NCBI RefSeq assembly: GCF_014842875.1 | Contig: NZ_JACYXZ010000001.1 | Location: 372,001 to 436,000 of the forward strand | DNA length: 64,000 bases | From: Nocardioides donggukensis | Lineage (GTDB): Bacteria > Actinomycetota > Actinomycetes > Propionibacteriales > Nocardioidaceae | Direction: 5' to 3' | In this document: piece by piece, positions 34,318 to 42,538 of the stretch | Numbering within the stretch: the stretch's first letter is position 1 | Layout of the letters: every line of letters starts with the position of its first letter | The notes under the pieces: generated by a model | Seen by the model: the letters and a program-made list of their open reading frames with translations, nothing else | Told to the model about the DNA's origin: nothing | The model's database searches: none | Made by a program: the position numbers and the translations under genes

Positions 34318-36198
34318 TCAGCCCAGGAGGTGCAGGCCGAGCTCGGGCCCCTCCGAGGCGGGCAGCACGACGTCGTCGCCGCGGACGACCGCGCCGGCGG
34401 CCGGGCCGGTGCGGAGCAGCTCCTCGACCGGGGTGCCGCCGAGGCACGCCAGGGGCAGCACCACCTCGGGGCTCGCGGACCGGCGGGCGGTCACCAGGAC
34501 CGAGCCGGACGGGTGCTCGCGGAGCAGGACGAGGACGTCGTCGTCGACGTGCAGCCAGCGCAGGCCGCCCCGGCGCAGTGACGGGTGCGCCCGGCGGAGG
34601 CCGGCCAGGGCGCCGTACGTCGCGAGCGTCTCGTGGTCCCACCGGTCCGGCTCCGCCCAGGGCATCGGTCGGCGGGAGTCCTCGCCGAGCACGCCCTCCA
34701 GGCCGATCTCGTCGCCGGCGAAGATCATCGGCACGCCGGGCAGCGCGAACTGCAGCCCGGCCGCCACCCGGTGCCGGGCGCCGGAGCCGACGAGCGTGCG
34801 GATCCGGGCGCTGTCGTGGGAGCCGAGGATGTTCCACGACGCCGCCGTCGCCCGCCAGCCGAGCCGCCCCATCCACATCCGCATGGCCGCGACCACCTGT
34901 CCGCCGGTGCGCGAGGGCACCGGCACCGGCGTCCCGAACGAGCGGGCCGGCGTGTCGTCGGCGCGCAGCCACTCCCACACCGGCCACGAGAAGCCGGAGT
35001 AGTTCATGGTCCCGTGCCAGCCGTCGCCGTCGACGTCGGTGGAGGCGTCGTGGTTGTGCTCGCCGATCACCAGGGCGTCCGGGCGCAGGGCGACCGCGGT
35101 GCGGCGGACCGCCCGGGCCACCTCTGCGTTCACGTCGACCGCACCGAGCCGGCCGGTCATGTTGGCCACGTCGATGCGCCAGCCGTCGACGTCGTACGGC
35201 GGGACCAGCCAGCGGCCCACGATCGACTCCGGGCCCTCGACGAAGGCGGCCCGCAGCGCCGGGTTCGTGTGGTCGATCTTGGGCAGCGTGGCGTGCCCCA
35301 TCCAGGTCTCGTAGGACCCGTCGTCTCGGAAGCTGTAGTAGCCGCGCTCCGGTGCGTCCGGATCGGCGAGCGCCCGCCGGAACCACTCGTGGGTGTCGCC
35401 GGTGTGGTTGGTGGTCAGGTCGCCGAGGATCCGCCAGCCGCGGGCGTGGACGGCCTCGGAGAGCCGCTGGTAGGCCGCGTCCCCACCGAGGAGCTCGTCC
35501 ACGTGGGCGAACGTCGAGGCGTTGTAGCGGTGGTTGGACTCGCCGGGGAAGACCGGGGTCGTGTAGAGCACGTCCGCCCCCACCTCGGCGACGTGGTCCA
35601 GGTGCTCGGTGATCCCGTCCAGGTCGCCGCCGAAGAACTGCAGCGGCGTGCGCGGGTCGCTGCCCTCGAAGACCACCTCGTCGTCCCACGCCGCGGGCAC
35701 GGCCCAGTCCGGGACCGGACGCTCCGGTGCCGCCGCGGAGCGGGCGAACCGGTCCGGGAAGACCTGGTAGACCACCGCGTCCCGGCCCCAGTCCGGCGCC
35801 GGGGCGTGGGTGGGCAGCCGGAAGTCGAACGCGTCCGGTACGTCGTGGTCGAAGGTGCCGGCACCGGTGAGCCAGGTCTGGGTGCCGTCGGCGACGAGCA
35901 GGAAGCGGTAGTGGGCGACCGGGTTGCGCACCGGCAGCTGGGCCTCCCACCAGACGGCCTGGGCGTCCGCGGTCGCGTCGGCGGTCGCGTCCGCGGCGGG
36001 GGCACGGGTGCAGGGGTGGAAGGTCGGCTCGGCGTCCATCGTGGTGCGCAGCCACATCTCGTCGACCGGTGCCTCCGGCGAGGTCCGGACCCGGACGGTC
36101 ACCGTGCTCCCGAGGGCGGGCGCCTCCTCGGCGACGTACGCCGGGGACCCGTCGTGGTGCGCGGCGGAGGAGAGGGGCCCGGTGGGGGACGGGTTCAT
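34318..36198 (-). CDS. Glycoside hydrolase family 13 (alpha-amylase family) enzyme
   Basis: This enzyme of about 626 residues has an N-terminal carbohydrate-binding beta domain and then the GH13 barrel. VVYQVFPDRFARS opens the barrel, DVLYTTPVFPGESNHRYN follows, DGWRIDVANM provides the nucleophile Asp, VIGEHNHD the acid/base Glu and NILGSHDSARI the transition-state Asp. The layout resembles neopullulanase/cyclomaltodextrinase types. ATD/ADA microrepeats (ADATADATADA) lie near residue 80. ATG at 36198 is used, though GTG at 36222 is possible; neither has a clear ribosome-binding site. No secretion signal is visible, so it is probably cytoplasmic. Confidence 0.88.
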   Translation of the reverse strand: MNPSPTGPLSSAAHHDGSPAYVAEEAPALGSTVTVRVRTSPEAPVDEMWLRTTMDAEPTFHPCTRAPAADATADATADAQAVWWEAQLPVRNPVAHYRFLLVADGTQTWLTGAGTFDHDVPDAFDFRLPTHAPAPDWGRDAVVYQVFPDRFARSAAAPERPVPDWAVPAAWDDEVVFEGSDPRTPLQFFGGDLDGITEHLDHVAEVGADVLYTTPVFPGESNHRYNASTFAHVDELLGGDAAYQRLSEAVHARGWRILGDLTTNHTGDTHEWFRRALADPDAPERGYYSFRDDGSYETWMGHATLPKIDHTNPALRAAFVEGPESIVGRWLVPPYDVDGWRIDVANMTGRLGAVDVNAEVARAVRRTAVALRPDALVIGEHNHDASTDVDGDGWHGTMNYSGFSWPVWEWLRADDTPARSFGTPVPVPSRTGGQVVAAMRMWMGRLGWRATAASWNILGSHDSARIRTLVGSGARHRVAAGLQFALPGVPMIFAGDEIGLEGVLGEDSRRPMPWAEPDRWDHETLATYGALAGLRRAHPSLRRGGLRWLHVDDDVLVLLREHPSGSVLVTARRSASPEVVLPLACLGGTPVEELLRTGPAAGAVVRGDDVVLPASEGPELGLHLLG

Positions 36199-36247
36199 GG
36201 GAGGAGACGCTACGCGGCGCACCCGGTCGACGCGCGCCGGAGGGTGC

Positions 36248-36679
36248 TCAGGGCTCGAGGAGGACGGCGCCCGGGCCGCGGCCGGCGACCTCGTCGCCGG
36301 GGTTGCTCAGCGCGCAGCGCCGCAGGGAGAGGCAGCCGCAGCCGATGCAGCCGTCCAGCCGGTCTCGCAACCGCTCCAGGCGGACGATCTGCTCGTCGAG
36401 CCGGGATCGCCAGCTCCGGCTGAGCCGGGTCCAGTCGGCCTTCGTCGGGGTGCGGTGCTCGGGAAGGGTCGCGAGCGCCTCGGTGATCTCCTCGAGGCTC
36501 AGGCCGACCCGTTGCGCGGCGCGGATGAACCCGACCCTCCGCAGCGTCGCCTGGTGGTAGCGGCGCTGGTTGCCGCTCGTCCGCTCGGAGTGGACCAGGC
36601 CGCGCGACTCGTAGAAGCGGATCGCGGACGTGGCGACACCGGAGCGCTCGGAGAGCTGGCCGATGGTGAGCTGGTTCAT
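36248..36679 (-). CDS. soxR: Redox-sensing MerR-family regulator SoxR
   Basis: This 143-residue protein has a MerR winged helix (LTIGQLSERSGVATSAIRFYESRGL), a dimerisation helix, and the [2Fe-2S] cluster motif C-x2-C-x-C-x5-C with Cys111, Cys114, Cys116 and Cys122. It should be activated by redox-active compounds or superoxide. ATG at 36679 is supported by GGGACGAG. It is divergent from a split transketolase with only 48 bases between start codons. The MerR-type promoter in that gap points toward the transketolase, making it the likely target. Confidence 0.93.
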   Translation of the reverse strand: MNQLTIGQLSERSGVATSAIRFYESRGLVHSERTSGNQRRYHQATLRRVGFIRAAQRVGLSLEEITEALATLPEHRTPTKADWTRLSRSWRSRLDEQIVRLERLRDRLDGCIGCGCLSLRRCALSNPGDEVAGRGPGAVLLEP

Positions 36680-36690
36680 GATCTCGTCCC

Positions 36691-36721
36691 TTGACTTCAA
36701 GTTGGATTCAACTTTCATCAT
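36691..36721 (+). promoter_or_regulatory. SoxR-type promoter with 19-bp spacer
   Basis: TTGACT (36691-36696) and CATCAT (36716-36721) are separated by 19 bases, the over-long spacing characteristic of MerR/SoxR-activated promoters. The spacer contains the inverted repeat AAGTTG / CAACTT, resembling the SoxR box core CAAGTT...AACTTG. Transcription would start at about 36728, the A of the downstream ATG, so the mRNA would be leaderless. Confidence 0.75.
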
Positions 36722-36727
36722 GGTGTC

Positions 36728-37435
36728 ATGACTTCGACCTACGAGGAACTGCCGCGGCTGATGTCGCTGATGACCGGTGACGAGAAGCACTCGGCCGCCG
36801 CCACGTCCACCCTCGACGTGATCTGGGTGCTGCACGACCGGGTGCTCTCCCTGGGCCCGGGGGAGGACCGCGATCGCTTCCTACTGTCCAAGGGGCACGG
36901 CCCGATGGCGTACTACGCGGTGCTGGCGGCCAGGGGCCTGGTGCCCGAGGAGTGGCTGACCGACTGGGGGAGCTTCGAGTCGCCACTGGGCCTCCATCCG
37001 GACCGGAACCTCGTGCCCGGGGTGGAGATCTCCAGCGGATCGCTTGGCCACGGGCTCCCGCTCGCGGTCGGCACCGCGCTCGGCCTGCGGGCCCGGGGCG
37101 TCGACAGCCGGGTCGTCGTCCTGGTCGGCGACGCCGAGCTCGACGAGGGCAGCAACGCCGAGGCGCTGGCGCTCGCGGCGGCCAGGGGACTGGACGCGCT
37201 CACGGTCGTGGTCGTCGACAACCGGTCCGCGTCGTTCACCACCCCCGGGCGGATCGTCGCCCGGTTCGTGGCCGAGGGCTGGGCCTACGCGGTCGTGGAC
37301 GGCCACGACCACGACGCGCTCGCCTCGGCCCTCTCGGCCCGCCCCGGACGGCCCAACGTGGTGGTCGCCGACGTCTCCGGACCGGTCCGCCCCGTCGCCC
37401 CCGCCCCGTCGACCCACCCCGAGGACGCCCGATGA
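36728..37435 (+). CDS. Split transketolase, N-terminal (ThDP-binding) subunit
   Basis: This 235-residue protein is the first half of a transketolase. FLLSKGHGPMAYYAVLA near residue 52, ISSGSLGHGLPLAVGTALG near residue 101 and the thiamine diphosphate motif VGDAELDEGSNAEALALAAARGLDALTVVVVDN near residue 132 are all present. At about 235 residues it is shorter than the first half of housekeeping transketolases. It overlaps its partner gene by ATGA. It probably belongs to a two-subunit enzyme, controlled by SoxR, that could shift pentose phosphate flux or make a special keto-sugar. The true substrate is unknown. Confidence 0.87.
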   Translation: MTSTYEELPRLMSLMTGDEKHSAAATSTLDVIWVLHDRVLSLGPGEDRDRFLLSKGHGPMAYYAVLAARGLVPEEWLTDWGSFESPLGLHPDRNLVPGVEISSGSLGHGLPLAVGTALGLRARGVDSRVVVLVGDAELDEGSNAEALALAAARGLDALTVVVVDNRSASFTTPGRIVARFVAEGWAYAVVDGHDHDALASALSARPGRPNVVVADVSGPVRPVAPAPSTHPEDAR

Positions 37436-38346
37436 ACCCCCGTCAGCAGTTCGCCGCCACCGCCTCAGCCCTGGTCCGCGAGGACCCCTCCGTCGCGCTG
37501 GTGTACGCGGAGATCTCCGGGCAGTTCCTCGGCGAGGTGGAGCGGGACCATCCCGACCGGGTGGTCAACGTCGGCATCCGGGAGCAGCTGCTCGTGAACG
37601 TGGGCGCCGGGATGGCGCTGGCCGGTCTGCGGCCCATCGTGCACACGTTCTCCTCGTTCCTGGTGGAGCGCGCGTTCGAGCAGGTCAAGCTCGGGTTCGG
37701 CCACCAGGGCGTCGGGGGCGTGCTGGTCGGCGTCGGCGGCTCGTTCGACGTCGCCGCCGGCGGCCGGACGCACCAGGCGCCGGGCGACATGGCCCTGCTC
37801 GACACCCTGCCCGGCATCTCCCTCCACGCGCCCTCGACGTCGGCCGAGGTCGACGCCGCGCTGCGGGCCGCGATCGCCTCCGACGGACTCGACTACCTGC
37901 GTGTGGTCGCCCAGACCAACGAGGTCTCCTACCCCCACCGACCGGGCCGGTTCCACGTCGTACGCCGGGTCCCGGGCGCCCCGGTCGTGCTCGCCGTCGG
38001 CCCCGCGCTGGACGCCGTGCTCGCCGCGACCGCCGACCGGCCGGCCACGGTGCTCTACGCGAACACGATCCGACCGTTCGACCCCGCCGGCCTGCGAGCC
38101 GTGGTCGACGTACCCGAGGTGGTGCTCGTCGAGCCGTGGACCGCCGGGACCTCGGCGCACGCGGTGGCCGAGGCGCTGCGCGAGGTCCCGCACCGGCTGC
38201 TGGCGCTCGGCGTGGACCGTCGGCACGAGCTGCGCCGCTACGGCCGACCCGAGGAGCACGTCGCCGCCCACGGTCTGGATGCCGCCGGGCTGCGGGCCTC
38301 GATCGCCGGGTTCCTGGCCGCCGGCAGCCTGCGGGCGATCTCGTGA
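37432..38346 (+). CDS. Split transketolase, C-terminal (pyrimidine and regulatory) subunit
   Basis: This 304-residue protein is the second half of a transketolase. The pyrimidine-binding region includes VVNVGIREQLLVNVGAGMALAGLRPIVHTFSSFLVERAFEQVK with the catalytic Glu in IREQ near residue 48, and GGRTHQAPGDMALLDTLPG follows. The C-terminal regulatory domain runs from about residue 180. It is coupled by ATGA to the N-terminal subunit, and the two should form one active site across subunits, as in DXS-like or pyruvate dehydrogenase E1 alpha/beta enzymes. Confidence 0.87.
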   Translation: MNPRQQFAATASALVREDPSVALVYAEISGQFLGEVERDHPDRVVNVGIREQLLVNVGAGMALAGLRPIVHTFSSFLVERAFEQVKLGFGHQGVGGVLVGVGGSFDVAAGGRTHQAPGDMALLDTLPGISLHAPSTSAEVDAALRAAIASDGLDYLRVVAQTNEVSYPHRPGRFHVVRRVPGAPVVLAVGPALDAVLAATADRPATVLYANTIRPFDPAGLRAVVDVPEVVLVEPWTAGTSAHAVAEALREVPHRLLALGVDRRHELRRYGRPEEHVAAHGLDAAGLRASIAGFLAAGSLRAIS

Positions 38347-38436
38347 CGTGGGCGACGACCGGACCCGCGAGCCCTCCGGGCGGAGCGCGACGCGGCGCGG
38401 TGACTACGATGTGGCCGCCGCCCGTGCCGGGCGCGC

Positions 38437-38509
38437 GCCGGTGTAGCTCAGTTGGTAGAGCGCCTCACTTGTAATGAGGATGTCGCGGGTTCGACTCCTG
38501 TCACCGGCT
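38437..38509 (+). tRNA. tRNA-Thr (anticodon TGT)
   Basis: A 73-base cloverleaf: acceptor GCCGGTG pairs with CACCGGC (38502-38508), the D-arm contains AGCTCAGTTGGTAGAGC, the anticodon stem CCTCA/TGAGG frames the loop CTTGTAA with anticodon TGT at 38470-38472, and the T-loop is TTCGACT. CCA is not encoded. No integrated element follows it. Confidence 0.95.
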
Positions 38510-38532
38510 CCGATCCCTGGGTGCGGGGGCGC

Positions 38533-39384
38533 TCAACGCACCTGCCGGGCCTCGAACTGCCCGGCCGGCGAGGCGAAGTGCTCCTGGGCCGCGACCAGCT
38601 GCAGCTCGCGCTCGCCGGAGTCGTGGGTGGCCTGCAGCAGTCCGAAGACGCTGGAGGCGGTGCGGGCCAGCGCCTCGGCGATCGACCCGGTCTCGTGCCG
38701 GTGCGCGGTGAACAGCGCGGCGGTCACGTCCCCGGAGCCGTTGGCCTTGATGGGGAGCAGCGGCGTCCGGACGATCCAGGCCCCGGAGTCGTCGACGGCC
38801 AGCATCTCGATGGTCCCCTCCGGTCGGTCCGGGCGCTCGACGCTGGTCACCAACACGGTGTGCGGCCCCATCGCCCGGGCCCGGTCGACGGCGTCCAGGG
38901 TGCTCTCCAGGGAGAGCGGCTCGGTGCCGGTCAGGAAGCCGAGCTCGAACTGGTTCGGGGTGATCACGTCCGCCGCCGGCACCACGCGCTCACGCAGCAG
39001 GACCGGGATGCCCGGCTGCACGAAACAGCCGCTCCTGGCGTTGCCCATCACCGGATCGCAGGTGTACGTCGCCTCCGGGTTGGCCGCCTTGACCCGGGCG
39101 ACGGCGTCGAGGATCACCTCGCCGATGTCCTCGCCCCCCTGGTACCCGGAGAGCACCGCGTCGACGCTGCCCAGCACCCCGCGCTCCTCGATCCCGGTGA
39201 TGACCTCGCGCACGTCGTCGGCGGCGAGCAGCGGACCGCGCCACGCGCCGTACCCGGTGTGGTTGGAGAAGTGGACGGTGAACACCGGCCACACCTCGTG
39301 CCCGAGCCGCTGGAGGGGGAACACGGCCGCGGAGTTGCCGACGTGGCCGTAGGCGACCGAGGACTGGATCGAGAGCACGCGCAT
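38533..39384 (-). CDS. pdxY: Pyridoxal kinase PdxY
   Basis: This 283-residue ribokinase-fold enzyme phosphorylates pyridoxal or pyridoxamine for vitamin B6 salvage. It opens MRVLSIQSSVAYGHVGNSAAVFPLQRLG, the family signature, with VHFSNHTGYGAWRG and DPVMGN near residue 118, ITPNQFELGFLTG near residue 145, and the catalytic KANGSGDVTAALF near residue 222. ATG at 39384 is the family start. It converges with tRNA-Thr, with nothing recognisable in the 23-base gap. Confidence 0.94.
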   Translation of the reverse strand: MRVLSIQSSVAYGHVGNSAAVFPLQRLGHEVWPVFTVHFSNHTGYGAWRGPLLAADDVREVITGIEERGVLGSVDAVLSGYQGGEDIGEVILDAVARVKAANPEATYTCDPVMGNARSGCFVQPGIPVLLRERVVPAADVITPNQFELGFLTGTEPLSLESTLDAVDRARAMGPHTVLVTSVERPDRPEGTIEMLAVDDSGAWIVRTPLLPIKANGSGDVTAALFTAHRHETGSIAEALARTASSVFGLLQATHDSGERELQLVAAQEHFASPAGQFEARQVR

Positions 39385-39420
39385 GGTCCCATCCTTGGGC
39401 CCCGTCCCCCTCCCGGCAAA

Positions 39421-39507
39421 CCGACCCGTCGTCAGTGTCGGCCTCAGGCACGCCGACCCGTCGCCAGTGTCGGCCCCAAGCACGTCGACCCGTCGCCAGT
39501 GTCGGGG
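39421..39507. repeat. 32-bp tandem repeat, almost three copies
   Basis: The unit recurs at 39423, 39455 and 39487, exactly 32 bases apart with a few substitutions. Each contains CCGAC (TCGAC in the third) and GTCGG flanking an 11-base centre, so the first two can form a small stem. It fills the gap between pdxY and the DODA-type dioxygenase gene. It could be a binding-site array upstream of pdxY or a variable-number repeat. There are no variable spacers, so it is not CRISPR. Confidence 0.8.
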
Positions 39508-40302
39508 TCAGGCCACCTGCAGAGACCGCTTGGACAGCCCCAGCCAGAACCCGTCGACCAGCTGCTCCCCGGGCTCGTCGGCACGGCTGGCCGCGCCCAG
39601 CGTGATGAACAGCGGCGTGTAGTGCTCGACCGTCGGGTGGGCGTAGGGCATCCCGGGCGCGCGGGTGCGGTACGCCGCCAGCTCGTCCACGTCGCCCCGG
39701 GCCAGGGCGTCGGCCGCCCAGGCGTCGAACTCGCGTGACCAGCCCGGCGGCGTCGCGTCCAGGCTGAAGTCGCGCAGGAACGGCAGGCCGTGGGTGAGGA
39801 AGCCGGAGCCGATGATCAGCACCCCCTCGTCGCGCAAGGGGCGCAGCCGCTCGCCGAGGGCGAGGAGGCGGTAGGGGTCCTGCGTCGGCAGGGACATCTG
39901 CAGCACCGGCACGTCCCCGGCGGGGTACATGATCTTCAGGGGCACCCAGGCGCCGTGGTCGAGACCCCGGCTGGTGTGCTGGTGGACCGGTTCGCCGTCC
40001 GGCATCATCGCCGCCACCCGAGCGGCCAGCGCCGACGCGTCGGGCGTGCGGTAGGTCATCTCGTAGTACTTCGGCGCGAACCCGCCGAAGTCGTAGACGA
40101 GCGGTGCGCCGGAGGCGGTCAGGCTCACCGGAGCCGACTCCCAGTGCGCGCTGACGATGAGGATGGCCGTCGGTCGCGGCAGGTCCTCGGCCCACGCCGC
40201 CAGCTGTCCCGACCACACCGGGTCGTCGAGCAGAGGGGGAGCCCCGTGTCCGATGTACAGGGCCGGCATTCGCGCGTTCACGAGACCAGAGTAGTTCATC
40301 AT
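39508..40302 (-). CDS. DODA-type (class III) extradiol dioxygenase
   Basis: This 264-residue protein belongs to the YgiD/4,5-DOPA dioxygenase family. Metal-site histidines appear in [14 protein letters not shown] near residue 20, SAHWESAPV near residue 52 and [17 protein letters not shown] near residue 112, with [15 protein letters not shown] and the C-terminal [13 protein letters not shown] block. It should cleave a catechol-type aromatic ring; the physiological substrate is unknown. The first ATG (40302) is used, but ATG at 40269 (MPALYIGHG) matches family N-termini and is plausible. It is divergent from ung. Confidence 0.87.
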   Translation of the reverse strand: MMNYSGLVNARMPALYIGHGAPPLLDDPVWSGQLAAWAEDLPRPTAILIVSAHWESAPVSLTASGAPLVYDFGGFAPKYYEMTYRTPDASALAARVAAMMPDGEPVHQHTSRGLDHGAWVPLKIMYPAGDVPVLQMSLPTQDPYRLLALGERLRPLRDEGVLIIGSGFLTHGLPFLRDFSLDATPPGWSREFDAWAADALARGDVDELAAYRTRAPGMPYAHPTVEHYTPLFITLGAASRADEPGEQLVDGFWLGLSKRSLQVA

Positions 40303-40344
40303 TCAATCTCTTGGGGATCGCCGCGGCGAGTAGGGTGCGGGAGC

Positions 40345-41052
40345 GTGGACGAGACGCGGGGGACGCTGGACGGGCTGGTGACCCGGGGGCTGGTCGCGGC
40401 GGACTGGGCCGAGGCGCTGGCGCCGGTCGAGGATCGGATCGCCGCGATGGGCGGCTTCCTGCGTGCGGAGCTCGCCGCAGGCAGGCCGTACCTCCCGGAC
40501 GGCGAGCACGTCCTGCGGGCGTTCGCCCGCCCACTGGCCGACGTACGGGTGCTCGTCGTCGGTCAGGACCCCTACCCGACCCCCGGCCACCCGATCGGGC
40601 TGAGCTTCGCCGTGGCCCGGGACGTGCGCCCGATCCCCCGCAGCCTGGCCAACATCTACGCCGAGCTCCACGACGACCTCGGCCTGGCCCCGGTCGGGCA
40701 CGGCGACCTCACCGCCTGGGCCGACTCCGGGGTGATGCTGCTCAACCGGGTGCTGACCGTCCGACCGGGGGAGCCGGCCTCGCACCGGGGTCGCGGCTGG
40801 GAGGAGGTCACCGAGTGCGCGATCTCGGCCCTGGTACGCCGCGGCGGACCGCTGGCCGCGATCCTCTGGGGCCGCGACGCCCAGTCGCTCAAGCCGATGC
40901 TCGGCCCGGTGCCGTGGGTGGAGTCGGCGCACCCGTCACCCCTGAGCGCGCGGCGCGGGTTCTTCGGCTCCCGCCCGTTCAGCCGCGTCAACCGGATGCT
41001 GGAGGAGCAGGGCGGCGGTCCCGTCGACTGGGCGCTGGAGCCGACAACCTAG
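40345..41052 (+). CDS. ung: Family 1 uracil-DNA glycosylase
   Basis: This 235-residue base-excision repair enzyme has [18 protein letters not shown] (water-activating Asp in GQDPY near residue 75), [17 protein letters not shown] and [15 protein letters not shown] loop [10 protein letters not shown] near residue 195, the three Ung motifs. It removes uracil from DNA. The start is GTG at 40345. It is divergent from the dioxygenase gene across 42 bases and convergent with a PhaC-like hydrolase gene. Confidence 0.95.
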   Translation: MDETRGTLDGLVTRGLVAADWAEALAPVEDRIAAMGGFLRAELAAGRPYLPDGEHVLRAFARPLADVRVLVVGQDPYPTPGHPIGLSFAVARDVRPIPRSLANIYAELHDDLGLAPVGHGDLTAWADSGVMLLNRVLTVRPGEPASHRGRGWEEVTECAISALVRRGGPLAAILWGRDAQSLKPMLGPVPWVESAHPSPLSARRGFFGSRPFSRVNRMLEEQGGGPVDWALEPTT

Positions 41053-41124
41053 GACCGACGGGTCGAAGGCGAGGGCCGATCGAGGAGCGCCCCCGGCCTC
41101 GCCGCCACTCCGAAGGATCCGGGG

Positions 41125-42480
41125 TCAGGGGGCGAGCGAGCGGGAGCCGCCGGAACCGTAGCGACGGCTCGGGTTCGCACCGATCGAGTCGGGCGAGGCG
41201 CCGCTCCCGCCGGGCCTCGGAGCGCGCGGGGCCGGCTTCCGGCTGCGCGTCGACCCGGCCGGCTTGGACCGCGCCGGCTTGGAACCCGCCGGCTTCGCCC
41301 CGGACGGCTTCGACCCCGCCGGCTTCGACCCCGCCGCAGCCTCGGCCACCGAGGAGCCCGCGTCGCTGGACCAGCGCTCGATCCACTCGTCGATCACCCG
41401 CCAGGTGGTACGCCGCGCCCCGCGGCCGGTGAGCATCCCCAGGTGGCCGCCGGGCACCACCTCGAAGCGCACCTCGGGTGCCCCCGTCAGCAGCGGGACG
41501 ACCGCCTGCACCGACGGGATCGGCGCGATGCCGTCGGTGGAGCCGCCGAAGACGAGGACCGGCTTGTCGAGGTCCTTGATCTCGATCCTCCGGTCGCCCA
41601 GGTCCATGGCGCCGTGCTGGAGGTCGTTGGTCTTGACGAACCGGTGGTAGAGCTGCCCGAAGGTGCGGCCGGGGTAGGCGATCATGTTCGCGGTGAACGC
41701 GTCGACCGCCTCGATCTGGGCCAGGAAGTCGGTGTCGTCGAGGTTCTGCAGCTGCACCAGCGGCTTGGTCACCAGCTTCTGGGCGGCGGTCAGCTGGAAG
41801 ACCCAGCGGACCAGGGGCTTGGGCGCCCCGCCGAGGGTCTGGTAGAGCCGGGTCACCGGGCCGCGGCCGTCGGTGAGGCCGAACAGCGACCGGTCGGTGA
41901 GGTTCAGCAGGGGCCGCAGCGGCGCGATCATCGGCACCTTCGAGACGTCGAAGGGCGAGCCGACGACGGTCATCGACGCGATCGGCAGGTCGGGCTGGTC
42001 GGCGGCGGCGAGGGTGGCGAAGATCCCGCCGAGACTCCAGCCGACCACGTGCACCGGCCGGCCGCCGGCGTGCTCCGAGGTGTGCCGGATCGCCTCCGGC
42101 ACCACCTCGTCGATCCAGTGCTCCATCCCGAGGTTGCGGTCGCGGAACGACACCTCGCCGTACTCCACGAGGTAGGTCGGGTGCCCTTCGGTGACCAGGT
42201 GCTCGACCAGTGAGCAGCCGCGCCGCAGGTCGAAGCAGGACGAGGGCGCGGCCAACGGCGTCACCAGCAGCACCGGGTCGCCGTCCTCCTTGACCCGACC
42301 CGCCGGGCGGTAGTGGTAGAGCTGGCGCAGCATCCCCTCGTCGATGAGCGTGCGCGGCATCTTCCGGAGATCGGCGAGACCGCCGTAGAGCACCTTGTGC
42401 GCGACGTTGCTGGCGGCGGAGACGACCTGATCGGGCTTCGGGATCAGATCCATGGGCGAAAAGTACCCGACGCTCGACAT
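41125..42480 (-). CDS. PHA-synthase-like alpha/beta hydrolase with AGSKP repeat tail
   Basis: The 451-residue protein has a PhaC-like core: PLAAPSSCFDLRRGCSLVEHLVTEGHPTYLVEYG, the nucleophile elbow GWSLGG near residue 148, an Asp in VFGGSTDGIAP and a His in PGGHLGML. True PHA synthases use Cys in the elbow (G-x-C-x-G-G), whereas Ser here favours a hydrolase or depolymerase. From about residue 377 the tail is Lys/Pro/Ala/Ser-rich with (AGSKP)n repeats from a 15-base DNA unit, reminiscent of phasins or histone-like tails. It lies beside a regulator, 3-hydroxybutyrate dehydrogenase and a transporter, which supports a role in polyhydroxyalkanoate metabolism. Confidence 0.8.
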   Translation of the reverse strand: MSSVGYFSPMDLIPKPDQVVSAASNVAHKVLYGGLADLRKMPRTLIDEGMLRQLYHYRPAGRVKEDGDPVLLVTPLAAPSSCFDLRRGCSLVEHLVTEGHPTYLVEYGEVSFRDRNLGMEHWIDEVVPEAIRHTSEHAGGRPVHVVGWSLGGIFATLAAADQPDLPIASMTVVGSPFDVSKVPMIAPLRPLLNLTDRSLFGLTDGRGPVTRLYQTLGGAPKPLVRWVFQLTAAQKLVTKPLVQLQNLDDTDFLAQIEAVDAFTANMIAYPGRTFGQLYHRFVKTNDLQHGAMDLGDRRIEIKDLDKPVLVFGGSTDGIAPIPSVQAVVPLLTGAPEVRFEVVPGGHLGMLTGRGARRTTWRVIDEWIERWSSDAGSSVAEAAAGSKPAGSKPSGAKPAGSKPARSKPAGSTRSRKPAPRAPRPGGSGASPDSIGANPSRRYGSGGSRSLAP

Positions 42481-42538
42481 CGCCGGGGAGTGCGGCTACA
42501 CCTGAGTCCATGACGTGGAACGCCCCGGTGCGGGACTG

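Noticed and set aside
38437..38509. tRNA-Thr as an integration site of a mobile element
   Set aside because: Genes on both sides are ordinary chromosomal genes and no repeat of the tRNA 3' end was noticed downstream.
39421..39507. 32-bp repeats considered as a CRISPR array
   Set aside because: The copies are directly adjacent without variable spacers, and no cas genes are present.
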